A stretch of 64,000 nucleotides of DNA from Phytoseiulus persimilis (Eukaryota > Arthropoda > Arachnida > Mesostigmata > Phytoseiidae): assembly GCA_037576195.1 (NCBI GenBank), contig JAQZDE010000010.1, positions 1 through 64,000 of the forward strand. The letters are read 5' to 3'. Positions within the stretch are counted from its first letter, which is position 1, and each line of letters starts with the position of its first letter. The notes below the pieces were generated by a model that was given only the letters and a program-made list of their open reading frames with translations, was not told the origin of the DNA and did no database searches. The translations under genes were made by a program, and so were the position numbers. This document shows positions 36,801-49,679 of the stretch, one piece after another.

Positions 36801-39800
36801 TTAGACTTCTCGTCGGGATACAGAATTTTCGAGTAGCTCCGATCGATGTCATTCTCCTTGCCCAGGAACACGTAAACCGCTCCGCGGTCGTACTTTCCCT
36901 GCCGGAGGAAGTTTCTCTAAGAATCAAGGAGATTACAGCGCGAGCCGGCGCATTCCACAGCTCTCCAAGGCGCGCCGCACCATTAGTCGTCTGTACACAC
37001 AAGCGAAAAGTGATTATTACCTGGACGTATTTAGCTGTCACAGAACCCAACACGTCGCGAATGTCTTCCGTGGGCGAATTGAAAGGCGCTCCCACCAGAA
37101 GATCATCGAATCCGTCGCAATTGACGTCGGCGACTGCCACGGCAGCACCGAAATATTCCCCGGTTTGGAGGCCGGCTATTTTGATGTTGCTCTTCGAATT
37201 GTGGGTGGCCCCGTGCTCGGTGATGATGACCTCACCTGCGGAAATTGAGATTGCAACAATGGTCTCATCGATCAGAGGCAACGATTGGAAACCGACCTCC
37301 TTCGGGTTCTCGCCCTCTGAACGGAGAGGGAAATCTCGAACGAAATAGTCGACCAAACGGGCTTGTTTGAGGGAGAAATGTTCGATTGAGAGATGATTAC
37401 CGACGACGTTGTTCCGACGAGGAGCACCGTGGACCACGTATTCTGTTTTCCCTATCGTAATGTGATCCACCGAATAGCCAGCATAGTCGGCGCTGTCGCG
37501 CATCTCGACCGGCGTGGTGCTGTAGGGGTACGGTTCCTGGGCTGTTTCGTACGTGACCGATTTTCCGCTCCAATCCTGGTAGCCCGGAGCGCCGAGTACG
37601 TATCGCCTGCGAGGAGCGTTGTTGATGATGATGATGATCAATTCAATTCTCGTTCGCTTCTTCGGATGCGAAAGCTGTTGAACCATCCGAACATCCGAAG
37701 TCGGCAAACTTACCCGTTCCTGGTCGCCACCGAAAATCCCAGCTCTCTCATCGAGTTGATGTGATGAAGAACGTTGAATTTGTCGTAGTCGTTGAGGTCT
37801 TCGACCCTCTGGAGATCGTTTCCTGCGCTCAACTCAGCAAACGGAGTGAAATCCTTCGAGTACACATAACAAGACCCGACGGTGAAATAATTGAGATCTT
37901 TTCGCGCGTCTCGCCCGCTGAAGTAAGACAACGTGCTCCTCGGGGCGCAAACCGAGAACTGCTCGTTCTTGTAGTCATATGCCATGGACATTCCTGAAAT
38001 GGTCGACGGGGAAACCTGATTGAAGGAACGGATTCGCTCCCCTCTCGTCACTAAGGAGAGGTTCGGGATTGCAGAGGGCCTCAAATGAACGGCACCCGAC
38101 AAGCGCTCAATGTTCGCTCACCATAGCTCATGTTGTCGGCTTTCATCTCGACTCTCCGCCCTGCGAGATCCACGTACTTCGATTTCCCGTTGAGGATCCT
38201 GCGGCATTCGTTGTTTTTATGGTCAAGGTCGCAGCCGTAAACACTGCCGCTAACGATTCCATTCGCGTCTGTGTCTTTCGGTGCTCCGAACAACGCCCTG
38301 GAAATGAAAACAGGATTGGTCCAGACTTCACATGGTTGCTGCTCCTCTGATTCCGAAGAGCGTGAACTCCGAGATGGGATTCTGGGGCTTCCACTCTCTG
38401 AGGGCGCGATTTCTCATGCCTCGCGGTCTCATACCGAACCTTCCTGTTCAGGCCTCTTTTGCGGCCTTCTGCGGGGGCAGGTGAAGAGCAGCCGACTCAC
38501 GATACTCTTTTTCAGCTGCATGCTTTTGAATGTTTGTTGTTATCGCCCACTGCAGCCCCCAAAGGATGGCTTTGGATGCTGAGACAGCAGAGCAAAACAC
38601 GAGTTTTTAGAAATTTGAAACCGCCAGCTGTCCACCATTGCTTTGATTCAGCACGTTTGAGAAACACCATTCCGTAGATCGTCATAATTCATCGTGGCTT
38701 CTCTCGAGGCAAGGCGTTGACAGTCTCTAGGTAAGCTTTCAACACCGCCGTTGGATCGCGCGCACAACCTCGAGCATTCATCTCCGCATTCCTATCATCT
38801 TAAGCTCTCAGCAGAAATCGATCCCCTTGGAAGTTCGAGCTATCGGCGCGCCTATGACTAGCGAGCAGAAATCACGACGCTTGGAGTTGTGGAGCGAAGG
38901 AAAGTATCAGAAACAGTCTGGCTATTGGTTAATGATAGGGATCGCCACAGTAGTGCAAGACACAAAGAGCGACACTGTCTGTGAGCCGTCCGTCACCGAG
39001 TCGAATCGAGCAAGAAAACGAGCGAGTCGGCGTGCGAGCGAGTTGATGGCCGTTGATGGCACCAAGGCGTTGAACGAAGAAAGCCACCAACGGGCCAAGC
39101 TCTTAGACAGATGATCAAAATCGTTGTTTTTGAGAACGACTGGACTCGATTGTGCCGCCGCAGACGCACTATCGTTCACGCTCCCAGTCGGGCCGAGGGC
39201 ACCCGGGACAATATGCATTCTGAACGTGGCGGCGCTCTCCGGAATGAACGTAGATTCCGCTCATCAATAATGAGTCAGTCATTCGATATGAGCACAATAA
39301 TTTCCTCGATTCCGGCATGCTCAGAGTTTTCTTCTGTTTACATCGCCGAACTATCGAAACCCAACGCGGCCGCAAATCGTCCCGGAGGCGTTTCCAGAGG
39401 AGGCGCCGAGAAGAACAGTTGTGACAGCGGAACAATGCATTTCAAGATAAAAGTTGAATGGGGTTGAAAGAGTTCCTCATACACAGCAAGTGGATTTCAA
39501 GCCTCTGACGCATACCACACGCAACATGACCACGCCCTCACGAACGTAACACGAGCCCCACCTGGAACCTTTAGAGTTTGTCGGTTACCTGCATACCCAC
39601 GAGCGGAACGACCGATGAATCGGCGACTGCTCCAAAGACAATTCTATCTCAGCATTGCTATCGATATTCGTCTAAGTGGCGGTGTGAACCGTTTCGAAGA
39701 GCACGAACACGTCTTGGATAACCGCGATCGAAAATGTCGGACGAAGTCGCGCGTAACAAACCGTAACCGGCCCTAAAGTTGTCCATCCCGCGAGCAACAG

Positions 39801-42800
39801 GTCGCGAGAGCCCACGCGTTCCGTGAGGGAAAAGGAATCCGTTTCTCTTATCAAATAGAAGACACTGGTCCGCGACGCGGATTCGGAGGAGATGCCAAAA
39901 TTCGACAGCAGTGACCGCGGTTCGGATTGTTGAGAGAAGTGGGTGGGGGACCCATTTGGGAGCACAGCGAATGAGATTGAGGAACAACCGACGGAGTGGA
40001 TGGAGTGTACCCGAGAACTCGTCTCGGGCGATGAAGTCACGACCCGGTAATGTTGAAGCAGAAAACCTTCGTCTTGATATACGATTCCCGAAATCCTGGA
40101 ACGATCTGTTCGCCGTCTGCGAGCTCTTTGAAAACAGTCACGGGGTCAGATAGATTCTTGGGCGCTCAGTTGTTCTGCTGTGAGAAGCTCGCTTGGGTGA
40201 GGCGGGCCCCTCAGATAACGGAAACGTTCTTTTCTTCGGCACAGGTGTTGCAGCCCGGACCCGTAACATCTGTTCATGAATTTAAACGCAAGAGCGGTAA
40301 TGACAAACTTCATGGTAGAGGTGTGAAACCGCTCGGAACCGACATTGGGTCGTCGAATCAGCGTCGCCGGTGTCGCCGAGATCGATGTATCCAACACATA
40401 GCAAAGCTATCTCAACCAGCCTCTCAGGCTCTCAATGAGCGGCGTCTTCGCGTAGCGCGGCGGATATACTTGTTCTTTATCTGCTCAAAAGCTACTCTAC
40501 GACTGGTGACCCCGACACGTTCGGTCTTTACAGAACCTTCCCTCAACGTCGCGGCAGCGATTCTGCCTTCCGAGCAAACAGAGCTGACCTCACACGGAAC
40601 ATGAATTCAAATGCGGCTCTTCACAACGAGCTCCGATCGAGTGCTCAGACATCGCTCCGGAGCATGTTCCGCCGCTGGGACCGGGGAGATATACGGGGAA
40701 ATTTACGACACGTCACGTTGTATACATCCAGTGTGCCAGATGGGAGGTATTTGAATCTGTTCGCGGAGCTATGCGTCCGACGGCTGGGCAAGGAAGCGAT
40801 TATTGTCCTCGGTCTGCCAGTCGATCCGAGCTTGTTTCCAGCAAACGCGGCAATCCGATCAAGTATCGAGAAAAAATAAACTACGAGATTGTATGCCGAT
40901 ACGTCCCTGCAGACGGCAGTGTTTACATGACGGAAGGGAAAACGATTGATCGATTTTCTCGAGGTCTGTGGCTTCGGCACGTTTCGCATGTTTTCTTTGA
41001 AAAATCCGCTGAGCGAATCGTTCCACCATGTCGAACGCACTGCCCGACTAACGAGGGCAAGCGATATCTCTCCTTATGGCCGATTTGTTTCCGGCGCCTT
41101 ATATGGCCAGCGACGTTTGGACTCGCCATGTGTAAACTATAAATCTCCTGCTATGCCGACAGACCACCCGTATTTTCGTCCGTGGACGCCGACGGTAAAT
41201 GGGTCCGTGTGCTGGCTACCTCAGGAATGAGTGAGGAGAACGAACAAGCCAAGCGGTCGGAAGGAATGAGTCAGTCGAACTGTCGCTGCGGAATTTGAGC
41301 GCAACGTTCACACGCGGCCGGGAGTTCACTCGACTTTCGTCGACCAACACCGATTCCAGAATCGGTGCGTGGGCTAACGCTCGGTCTTCGCTTGGTTACA
41401 TGGGATCCGAACCCAAACCGAGAGACCGGGCCCCGGTTGCCCAGCGGCTATACCAGAATCGTGGCCTGATGCCCGGACTGTCAAACGAGCGCTCAATCCG
41501 CCGCTATCCGTGTCGGGCTGACTCATCATGACGTAGTATCGTAGTCGTGCCGAGAATTCCGCAACTTGGAACGTTTCCAGCCTTCAGCATTTGCCTCTAG
41601 ACTCGGTTAGGACTGCAAACGGCTAACAATAGCAATTAGTTTTTCTTCAGTCCGCATCGCGGTCTGACGGCGAGGAAATCGCATAATTGAGTTAACTGTA
41701 CTATCAGCAGGTGAGCGAACAAGTCGGACGATTCGCAGGGACTGGAAGTATCTCAAGAATGTTTCATGTTGCTCAGAGATAACCTCATGGCCCCTTATTC
41801 TTCGCTCAAAAATGAACTGAATGCCGAACGTCGGAGATTGTTCACAATTATCAAACAGATTGGACAGACCGGTTCTTGGATACGAATCGAAATTTCCAGC
41901 TAACGCGTAGAAATTATCTACACCTCGTGTAACGCATATCAATACGTCAAATCATGGATTCTTTGAGGTGTTCAAGCGAGCTCGGAAGGCGCCCAAAGCA
42001 TCCGCGGGGAGCTCGCGTTTCACGTCTCAGTGATTGTTCGCTTCCGGCCAAGAACAGAGCTTCCTCGAGAAAAACGATTCATTTGACACTTTCGACAGAT
42101 TGCTCAATCGACGCTCGTTCCACGCACTCTAGGTGAGCTAGGTACAATAGCTGGTTATTCACCGGTTTCGTCGACGGCCGGTGCATCGTCGACCACACTT
42201 CCCAGAGGGTGATGGAGCGGCATGGAAGTTCAGCGCCCGATCCCAGCCCAGAACATCGCCTCAAGCCAATCAGCTACGGCACTTTTACAGCCTATTTCCG
42301 AAATGTGAGTACCGAATAGACTCTCCCTTTCTCGCGACTGCTCATTCGCAGCTGGTGCTCGCTCCGAGTTTCTCTCCAACATTCTTCTAATGAACACCGT
42401 GTCGCGTGGCTGTGGAGTTCGGCTCGACATATGGACAACATCCACGCACTCAAGATTCAGATATCAATTCAGGCAGCGGGTCCGTTTGCCAGCTACTAAC
42501 CAGACAGTCAGGGGACTCAGCGCCGCACGACGCCACACCCTGAACATCTTTTGTGGCCGCCCGACAGTGCCCATCCGTGGCGTACTTAGCAGCGGCGGAT
42601 CAGAAGAGAAGTAAATATGCTAGAGCACTGTTGGCCGGCATTTATCCAACGACGCCCCGATTGATTCCGCTCATTGATGGAGACACCATTAGAGGAGAGC
42701 CGCGGTTGGGGCTCTCCCGAAAATTGGCTTTGATTGGCAATCGCTAAACATTGCGAACTCGAATTTCTTTAATCGTAACGAGCCCGCTCGCGACCGAGAC

Positions 42801-45800
42801 CCACACAGGATGAACAGCTAACCAACAACTAACCAGCCGGGGGCCGACCCACGAACTAGCGGAGCCTGAGACCAAGCCTCATACAGGTCACGCAACAGCA
42901 TCCACTCGAGGGAATGTACATATGTACTACCCGCGAGATGGTGGACCACCTCTTCTCCATAAGAGTATTTTTGCTCTCCGGATATCAGCCCATGCTCTCC
43001 GATGGCGAGCTACCTCCGCGCTGGTGTATCTTCGATGACTCAGACGCAACTCGAAGTAAAATCCCCTAAACGACAGGATGTATGAGCTTCCCTCGGCCAG
43101 ACCGGCTCAGTTCATACACGGAACCACTCTCTATTGTCGGTCCTCCCACACCGGCTGACAATGAACCGCGGTGAATCGACGATTCTCCTTATCGGAAAAA
43201 ATAAGGGAAGCTTGTTGTTGAGGTGCATTGTTAACACAGTCAGTCATCAGACCGATCGGGGACGCTCCCTATACCCATGTAGGAGGAGATTGTGCAAATC
43301 ATTTCAGATGCCTGCTCTATTGTGACCCAAGGATGGAACGGGCTGCAAGCAGGCCGTCATCGAGTCGGGTACGCGACGGAAGTTTTCAGGGACGGGGTTG
43401 ATGGGAAGAATCCACTGATTCTGTCGCTCCGCAAATTTCTTCGATGGTTCGAAACGATCCCAGCTCTTCTCGGGTGACGCGGCGGGAAAGCGCGGAAACC
43501 GCGACACTGACGTAATCAAGTTTTTTCTTAGGTCTTCGAAGAGTGGGAGGCAGTCGAAACGCCGCACAGAACCGCCTTACTGCTCGGAGCATAGATGATT
43601 CGATACAAAACGTCAGGCACTCCCGAGAAATCGATGTATTATATTTTATGAGGGAACTCGGAACAGCTTTGACAGATCTCGCCCAGACACAGCGAGGCTG
43701 TTGGGACATTCCTTTACGGAACACGCTCGACAGACCTCTGTTTCAAAAACGGAATTCTATTCGTCGAACGTAGCTCTAAACCGTTAAGATCATCAGTCTG
43801 CAAAACCCACACATGGGTTGGGTGGTTGGTTTCAGAGAGCTTCTTGCTCCATAAGTTATGAAGCCGGGCCTCCGAAGGCTTCGAAATGTCGGCCCACTCC
43901 GTCAAAATGTTTCAGTTAATGTATACCGAAATCTTCGGCTTCTACGCTCATTAGCTCTCGCTCGAACTCAGGGACCGGGGTAATCTCTACTCATTGATCA
44001 TGGCATCGTTTTGGAGCCGTATTTTCACTCGGAATCGCTCAACATTATTATTCCAAGCTCTGCGCCAGGCGCCGGAACTCGACACCGGACATCCATGAGA
44101 ACCAGAGACAATGTTTTCAAGGCTCGGAATATCAGTTGGTTGAACATTCGCACGTTGTGTTCCCTCTGTGAAATTCGATTCGTTACGAAATATTAAACGC
44201 AGCGATGAATCATGAAAGCATCAAAAGCTGCGGTTTCCCGGCGACACGTGGTCGCGACCGGCGAGCATTCGACTGCGGAGATCCCTCGCGAAAGGGGCTT
44301 CCTTGCAGAAGTCAGCTGGCATTGGCTTCCTGGCCGAGAGACCCCGAATCGCAGCTTGGGAGCGTTCGCGGTTCACTGTTCCAAAAAACTTCGACAGTTC
44401 TCCTGCGGCTGGCTGCGGAACCGTTGTGATAGTTACGTCTCGAGTGGAGTATGTAAATTTTGCGGTATGGTTTTCGAGGAACCGGTTCATAAAGGCAGTG
44501 TGATGTGTCGCTATTATGACAACGTTTCATGGCAGACCTCGTCTGACGTAATCGGGAAGCCACAAAGCTCCTTCGCACCGACTTTCCGAACGGACCGACC
44601 GTTGAACGAATCAACAGTTAGGCATACATACATGGGAAGACAAATGGAAGAACCGACATTTATTCGCACCTTTGCTTCAATCAGAACGGGGTCCACTATC
44701 CGTTTTTTTTACCTGTACCAAGATAAACAACCTCCCGTCGAATCACAAACACAGTTGGCCGGAGAAATGTTCCTCTACCGGAACCCAACGAAGATCGACG
44801 AGTTTGTATCGAGGTCGTCGTAACCGCGAACGCCGTTCACGACCGTTTCATTCTCGATACCTCTATCACGGACACTGTAGAGTGTGCGTGGAAGAATCGG
44901 AGATGCCTCCTCAGAACGCCAAGACATCTGATTTGAACGTTGACGATACGAATCAGCAGGTATTCCACCTTAGTTCCGTGACGTTCGAGTCTTATCGAGT
45001 TAAACAAACAAATTCGAACGGACATGGGCTCAAGTTCTGCCGTCTGGTTGAGCTCATCCACTTCATACGAAAGCGCCAGGCAGGATTCACGACCGTTGGA
45101 AATTCACGACTCTCAGCTCTTCTCCACGTCGTACTCGGCCCCAGACAGCTCATGCATCAGATCCCCCTTCTCCGAATCTTGACTGAATAAAACAGCGGTC
45201 GGTAGTTTACCAGGAACGCAATTTCAGCTGGCAGATAGGCGCAAAAAGAAACATTGCCTCTGCCAAAATTGGTCACAGCATGAAGTAATGGATCAGAATC
45301 TCTAGCTGGGAGACAATGGCCTGCGCCGATTGCGCCGACAAGCACGAGAAATACTTCGAGCGGACGACAAAACTGTTTCCAATCTATTATGGAAGCGACA
45401 GCCGCGGACAACGTTTGCATTAGGAACCAATTCACTATCGACGGCATGTGCTCCTCTCCCAGTGCAACGGACAATAATGCATTGACGTCTCCTCCAACTA
45501 GATAAGAGTTTCATGAAGAGTGAAAAACCAAGCTCTAACAACTTGGCAAACGGGCTTTGACCCGAGCATGAACCGAAAGCCTGCTGGGAGTACATCGTCG
45601 ACAAACCGCCGGCCTGCTTTTCTGCCTCGAGATATCAGAGAGAATTCGGTAAACACACGGACAAGCCTCTTCAGAGTCTTAAAAAGTGTCCGGGACACGC
45701 ATGCTTCACGCTTAGCTCGCTCGAGAGCAGCTCCGCGTTCGATATTTGTGTGTGTTTGTGACTTGTCACTCACTTATCCCACCAGTCAGCCACTGGCTCT

Positions 45801-46397
45801 GAACGAAATCCAATTTAGTGTGACATTTTCCTCGGAAGCTTCTTCCCTCTCGTAAATTTTCGTCACAGTGGAACAGCATCATGGACTTGAGATGAACAGT
45901 CCAACAGCACCGGCGCAGCCCGCTCGAGTCGGAGCAACTCTCAACGGACCGCCGCTCGGATTGAGTCCACGAACCGCTCTCATGATTTCTCATCTCTGCA
46001 ATTTTCTCCGTAAAGTGCCCGACCGGCAACAGTGACATAATCGAATTGTCAGAGATTTTTATCGTTATTACGATTGCCCGGTTCGGCGGTAGTGTTCGCT
46101 CGTTCGGCTCGAGAAATAGAGAGGCCCCACGATGAGATGCAACAGGTCGCCGCTACGCAGACTTCTGATCGTTCGCGGTCGTTGTTGTTGTCTCGTAGTA
46201 AAATAAGTTGAGAGGCTACTGACGGTGATCACTTACCAGTTGGATCCTCCGTTCTTAAGCAGAACGGCACTAGCTCCAAAGTCAATCCCTTCGTATCCTT
46301 TGCCTCCGAGAACTATCACATTATTGAAGTCGATGTTCAACGGATCCACGAACGGAGAAACCAGCCCAAGAAGCAGTATCGACAACCGCCACCTCAT
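33846..46397 (-). CDS. Integrin alpha chain (non-I-domain, cleaved type; 13 exons)
   Basis: Cell-surface adhesion receptor subunit that pairs with an integrin beta chain to bind extracellular matrix. Exons, 5' to 3': 46397-46237, 38297-38122, 37993-37714, 37606-37401, 37235-37021, 36916-36682, 36563-36423, 36305-36182, 36065-35932, 35814-35621, 35503-35438, 35256-34986, 34855-33846. All phases agree and give 1070 residues, the usual size. A signal peptide ([11 protein letters not shown]) precedes NIDF, where integrin propellers start. FG-GAP blades carry calcium-loop motifs near residues 311, 398 and 460. No inserted I domain is present. Cys-rich thigh and calf regions follow, then a furin-type site KRVRR|D at about 878, a membrane helix at about 995-1017 and the hallmark GFFKR ending at 1024. 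The tail is long for an alpha chain and ends in an Asp/Asn-rich stretch. I chose ATG 46397 because a TGA lies upstream in frame. Which class it belongs to (PS1, PS2/alpha-V or PS3-like) is unresolved. Confidence 0.95.
35815..35931 (-). other. Integrin intron 9: 117 bp, multiple of three, no in-frame stop
   Basis: Donor AGAG|gtgagcat (exon end 35932) and acceptor tttttctcgcag (exon start 35814). Retention would insert 39 residues. The spliced product matches the calf-region spacing of integrins, so an intron is the better reading. Confidence 0.75.
37236..37400 (-). other. Integrin intron 4: 165 bp, multiple of three, no in-frame stop
   Basis: Donor GTCG|gtaatcat (exon end 37401) and acceptor tttccgcag (exon start 37235). 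Retention would add 55 residues between blades without breaking the frame. I treat it as an intron because splicing gives the expected short link from [10 protein letters not shown] to EVIITEHGA, whereas the retained text has no counterpart in integrins. Confidence 0.75.
38298..46236 (-). other. Integrin intron 1 (7.9 kb)
   Basis: Donor gtaagtg (exon end 46237) and acceptor catttccag (exon start 38297), joined in phase 2 across TG|G. No integrin exon is missing inside: the protein reads straight from NGGSNW to ALFGAPKD. Two long overlapping + strand frames at 44212-44823 and 44672-45190 are described separately. Otherwise I see nothing recognisable. Regulatory DNA is likely in an intron this size. 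Confidence 0.75.
44212..45190 (+). other. Two overlapping open frames inside integrin intron 1, opposite strand
   Basis: A 203-codon ATG frame (44212-44823) is overlapped in a different phase by a 172-codon frame (44672-45190, no ATG at its start). The first contains CKFCGMVF; the second contains [17 protein letters not shown] recognise no family in either. One frame of this size can occur by chance in a window this big, and two abutting ones suggest, without proving, an old coding sequence with one frameshift. There is no promoter or splice evidence. Confidence 0.2.
46237..46397 (-). other. Integrin exon 1: signal peptide and start of the propeller
   Basis: Starts at ATG 46395-46397 and ends with donor AACTG|gtaagtg (exon end 46237, phase 2). 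It encodes [20 protein letters not shown], then [21 protein letters not shown], which matches the family pattern of a short blade-1 lead-in ending in an FG motif. It is separated by a 7.9 kb intron from the rest of the gene. Confidence 0.88.
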
Positions 46398-49300
46398 GAT
46401 TCGATTTTGAGCAGACCGCGGCAATCTGTCAGAACTAACGCGTCACAACAGAACAAATCCAAGCAAGCGATTCGGTAGCATCACAAAACTTTTCACTCGA
46501 CCCGCAACTAAACTATCCTCGTTGTCCACAACGGACACCACCTGCGTTGTTCGTGCCGTGCTCGCGACTGGCTCGCCCTACTGCTGTGTCTATGCTGGCT
46601 GGTGTCGCTGGTGGTGAGTCGGCGGGAATCCTGAATCCCTCTCCATTTGAGAGAACCGCGGACGACAGTAGTGCGAACGGCGTCCACTTGAGGCTCCCTT
46701 CGATTTTAGCCGGCGGGCGTCGATGGATGAGTTTCTACGCCCGAACTCACTCGAAATGCATGATTCGAGTCCTGATGAGCTCCACGTTAGGACAGTTGGG
46801 GAGCACATCGAGGTTGATGCATGTGCCTCCATAAAACAGGCGACGATCGAGCTCTTGGTCAGAGTCCGAGACCGTCGGGCGCGAATCGTCTCCGTTGAAG
46901 AGCGCTGTACAGATGTTTGCACCACCATCCCTCACCGTTCCCTTGAGGCGGGCCGGCTTCATCAACAACCGCACACACAGTAGTATTTCTGCTTGTGGTT
47001 CTCCGAGTGCCTAAGAGCTCTCAGTCGCTCTGGAGCCTCATTGTGATGACCACCACCACAACAACAACAATGACATACTCAGACACCCGGAGAAATTCCT
47101 CAGCAAACAACAGTGTCACAAGGAACCATATCGCCTTCAACACGGGAAGCGTCACCGCAGGGCAAACCTGTGACGTCAGCCGACGTTGCTCCTAGGAATC
47201 ATGATGTGATCATCCTGTGACTCACTTCATTTGTTTTGAGCAGAATTCCTCCGATCGGCATTCGCTCCCTCCTGTCGATCCTAATACGCTCTCCGAATCG
47301 GAGAAATGGGACAGGTCTGCGTCTCATTTTCGAATTGAGGGATCACCCAGACAAAACGATCGGTGGCGAATCAGTACATTCTGTACTGTGGTAGCAATAT
47401 TTAATCGTAACAAGGGCGACCGAGGCGGTGGAGTCTGACCACAAGCCACCCATTAGAAACGGAACACGACGATGCCGATGCTTGTCAACGTTCTAGTCGA
47501 CACGGTCAAGGATAAAAGATGATTTCTCGAAAAGCACTCCTAGACAACCTGTGCTACAGCGGTCGCGATGGTTGGAGCACGAACAACTCGATGGCTTCTT
47601 TTTTCTATTACTGAGGAATTGTCGAGTGGAAACATCGCAAATTTTCGCTCGCAACAACACCAAGAATCCCCGAAACAATCTCAAAAATGCATTCCAATCA
47701 ATCCAGCGCATATCACTCCAACGGTTTTCCTATGTCGCGTGAACGACTTGAAAACGAATCCTCTTCTAGCTGCCAATCGATTCCCGTCACTGCTGCCATG
47801 AAACACGTACCCATTCTAAGATTCATGATTCAGAATCAACGGGAATGAAGGTCCGCAGAGAGTTTCGAGGAACCAGTCAGTTCCAACAGAACGATGCCAG
47901 AGTGAAATCCAAAAAAACTGTTCTCTAAGAAATCTCGAAGGGAATATGAAAATGCAGAGAGTCGATCCCCACTCCACTTCCGCGATTCAGTTTCTCCAGG
48001 CCCCAGAGGAGCGTGAAGTTTCGTATCATCCTATCGCCTCGAAGGCCGTCTGCGATACGATGTGTGCATGAAGTCATCTAAAATCACAGCCCGCAAAATC
48101 AGGAAAGCATTCCGCCGCAGATCTCTCAAACCGACCGCCTAACCGCTCCGGACTGGGAGCGAGATCACGCTCGAAACACCAGGGGAGGGGCACACTCGGA
48201 CGAGTTTGTCCTGAGTCGATTTAGGCAATATTGGACCTGTCAACATGAAAATTAGATTATTGGGGGACAACATGAGCAGAGCGACGCAGAAAACTAGGGG
48301 GACCGTTTATCAACCGCTACTACATCGAGTGGCACCAACGGCAGCGCTGACTGGGGTTTTCCGCTTTGCGGAAGCCCAGTCAAAAGTCCGACTCCGAGCT
48401 CTCCAGAGATTCTCCCCAGCTCCTTCGAAGCCTCGTGGTCAAACGGCCTCGTGGCTAAACGGTCGAGGAAGAAAGTAGAGCGAACAAATAAATCACGGGG
48501 AACTCCCAATCGCGTCGTAAATAGTTTCCGGTCGTGGAACGCTCTAATTGATCTGATAAGGACGGAGGGTTTCGTTTTGGCCGCACAATCGGAAACGGCT
48601 CCAGAAACTTTCGGCCGAGCGAACAAATTAAGCTCCTCGAAAATGGACGTAGCTTTCTATTGAAATTCAAAATTGAAGCGGGTCATCTGCATCGAGCGGT
48701 CCGGAGAAAGGTCGAAGATCTTTGACCGCCGCGGATGATCTTGAATGTCTATTCCAGGGAGCGACCGCAGTGTCACGCTCTTAGCCTTTTCGCTTTGAAA
48801 CCAGAACACAGGCCTTACCTGCTCTCCAGAGGAGAAGAGAAGGGATCTGGAGAGTTCGGGCTGTGTCGATACAGCTAATCGCTCTTCGGCCGACTCATCA
48901 CACAGAGCCGTGTTCCGCTCATGAGATAATAAAATAGAATCAATCGCCCACTCTCGTCGCGCCAGCTTTCCTCACGCTGGTTCTCACCCAGGTTCAACTC
49001 CACGGAGTTGATCGCGAGATTTCATCCGATCAAAGCTACTTCTTTCGAGACATGTATTCGAGGAACAATGACACATAAGAACGGAATTCGGATCCCTTTC
49101 TGTCTCGCTCTTCGTCGGAGCGACTTGAGAGGCGGCATCATCATTTCGGCTGTTTGAGACGCGTACCAAAAACGTTCCGACGAAAGCGGAGCTTTGCTTC
49201 TCATTGAAGGCTCTTCAAAAGCTACCTGCGATCGTTGGGTGCGTGCTGCACAATGAGACTCACGCGTTCCCCGCATCATTGGTGGCTCTTTCGATGTCAT

Positions 49301-49679
49301 CTTTCATGATTTGGGGGCTTCTCTCGAGCGCGACATAAAAGTTGTGTCGACTGCCTCGCTGGCTGCTCGCCTACAGAGAACGGTGGACACTAGTGAACGA
49401 CCTGAAACGGGCCTCCGATACCATGAGCACCTGCCGAGCAACTTGCTGAGAGCGAGTCCATGGAGAAGAGGAGTCTCCGCTACTCGGGAGCGTGAGTTGG
49501 TCCACTCCCCTGTGCTCGAACAGAACCGGGCTCAAGGTTTGTTCTTCTCAGAAGTATCTGTTTCTCGGGCGCGCCTCGGTTAAATGAATCCCACTCTCGA
49601 CGGACGCACCTTGAATCAATCGGCCGGCGCTACGGCTCAAGTCAAAATCCCTAAATGGCTCAAGGGCCCCTAAATCCCG

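Noticed and set aside
46398-46424. Nine-residue N-terminal extension of the integrin
   Set aside because: It would start at a TTG codon; the ATG at 46397 follows an upstream in-frame TGA and leads directly into the signal peptide.
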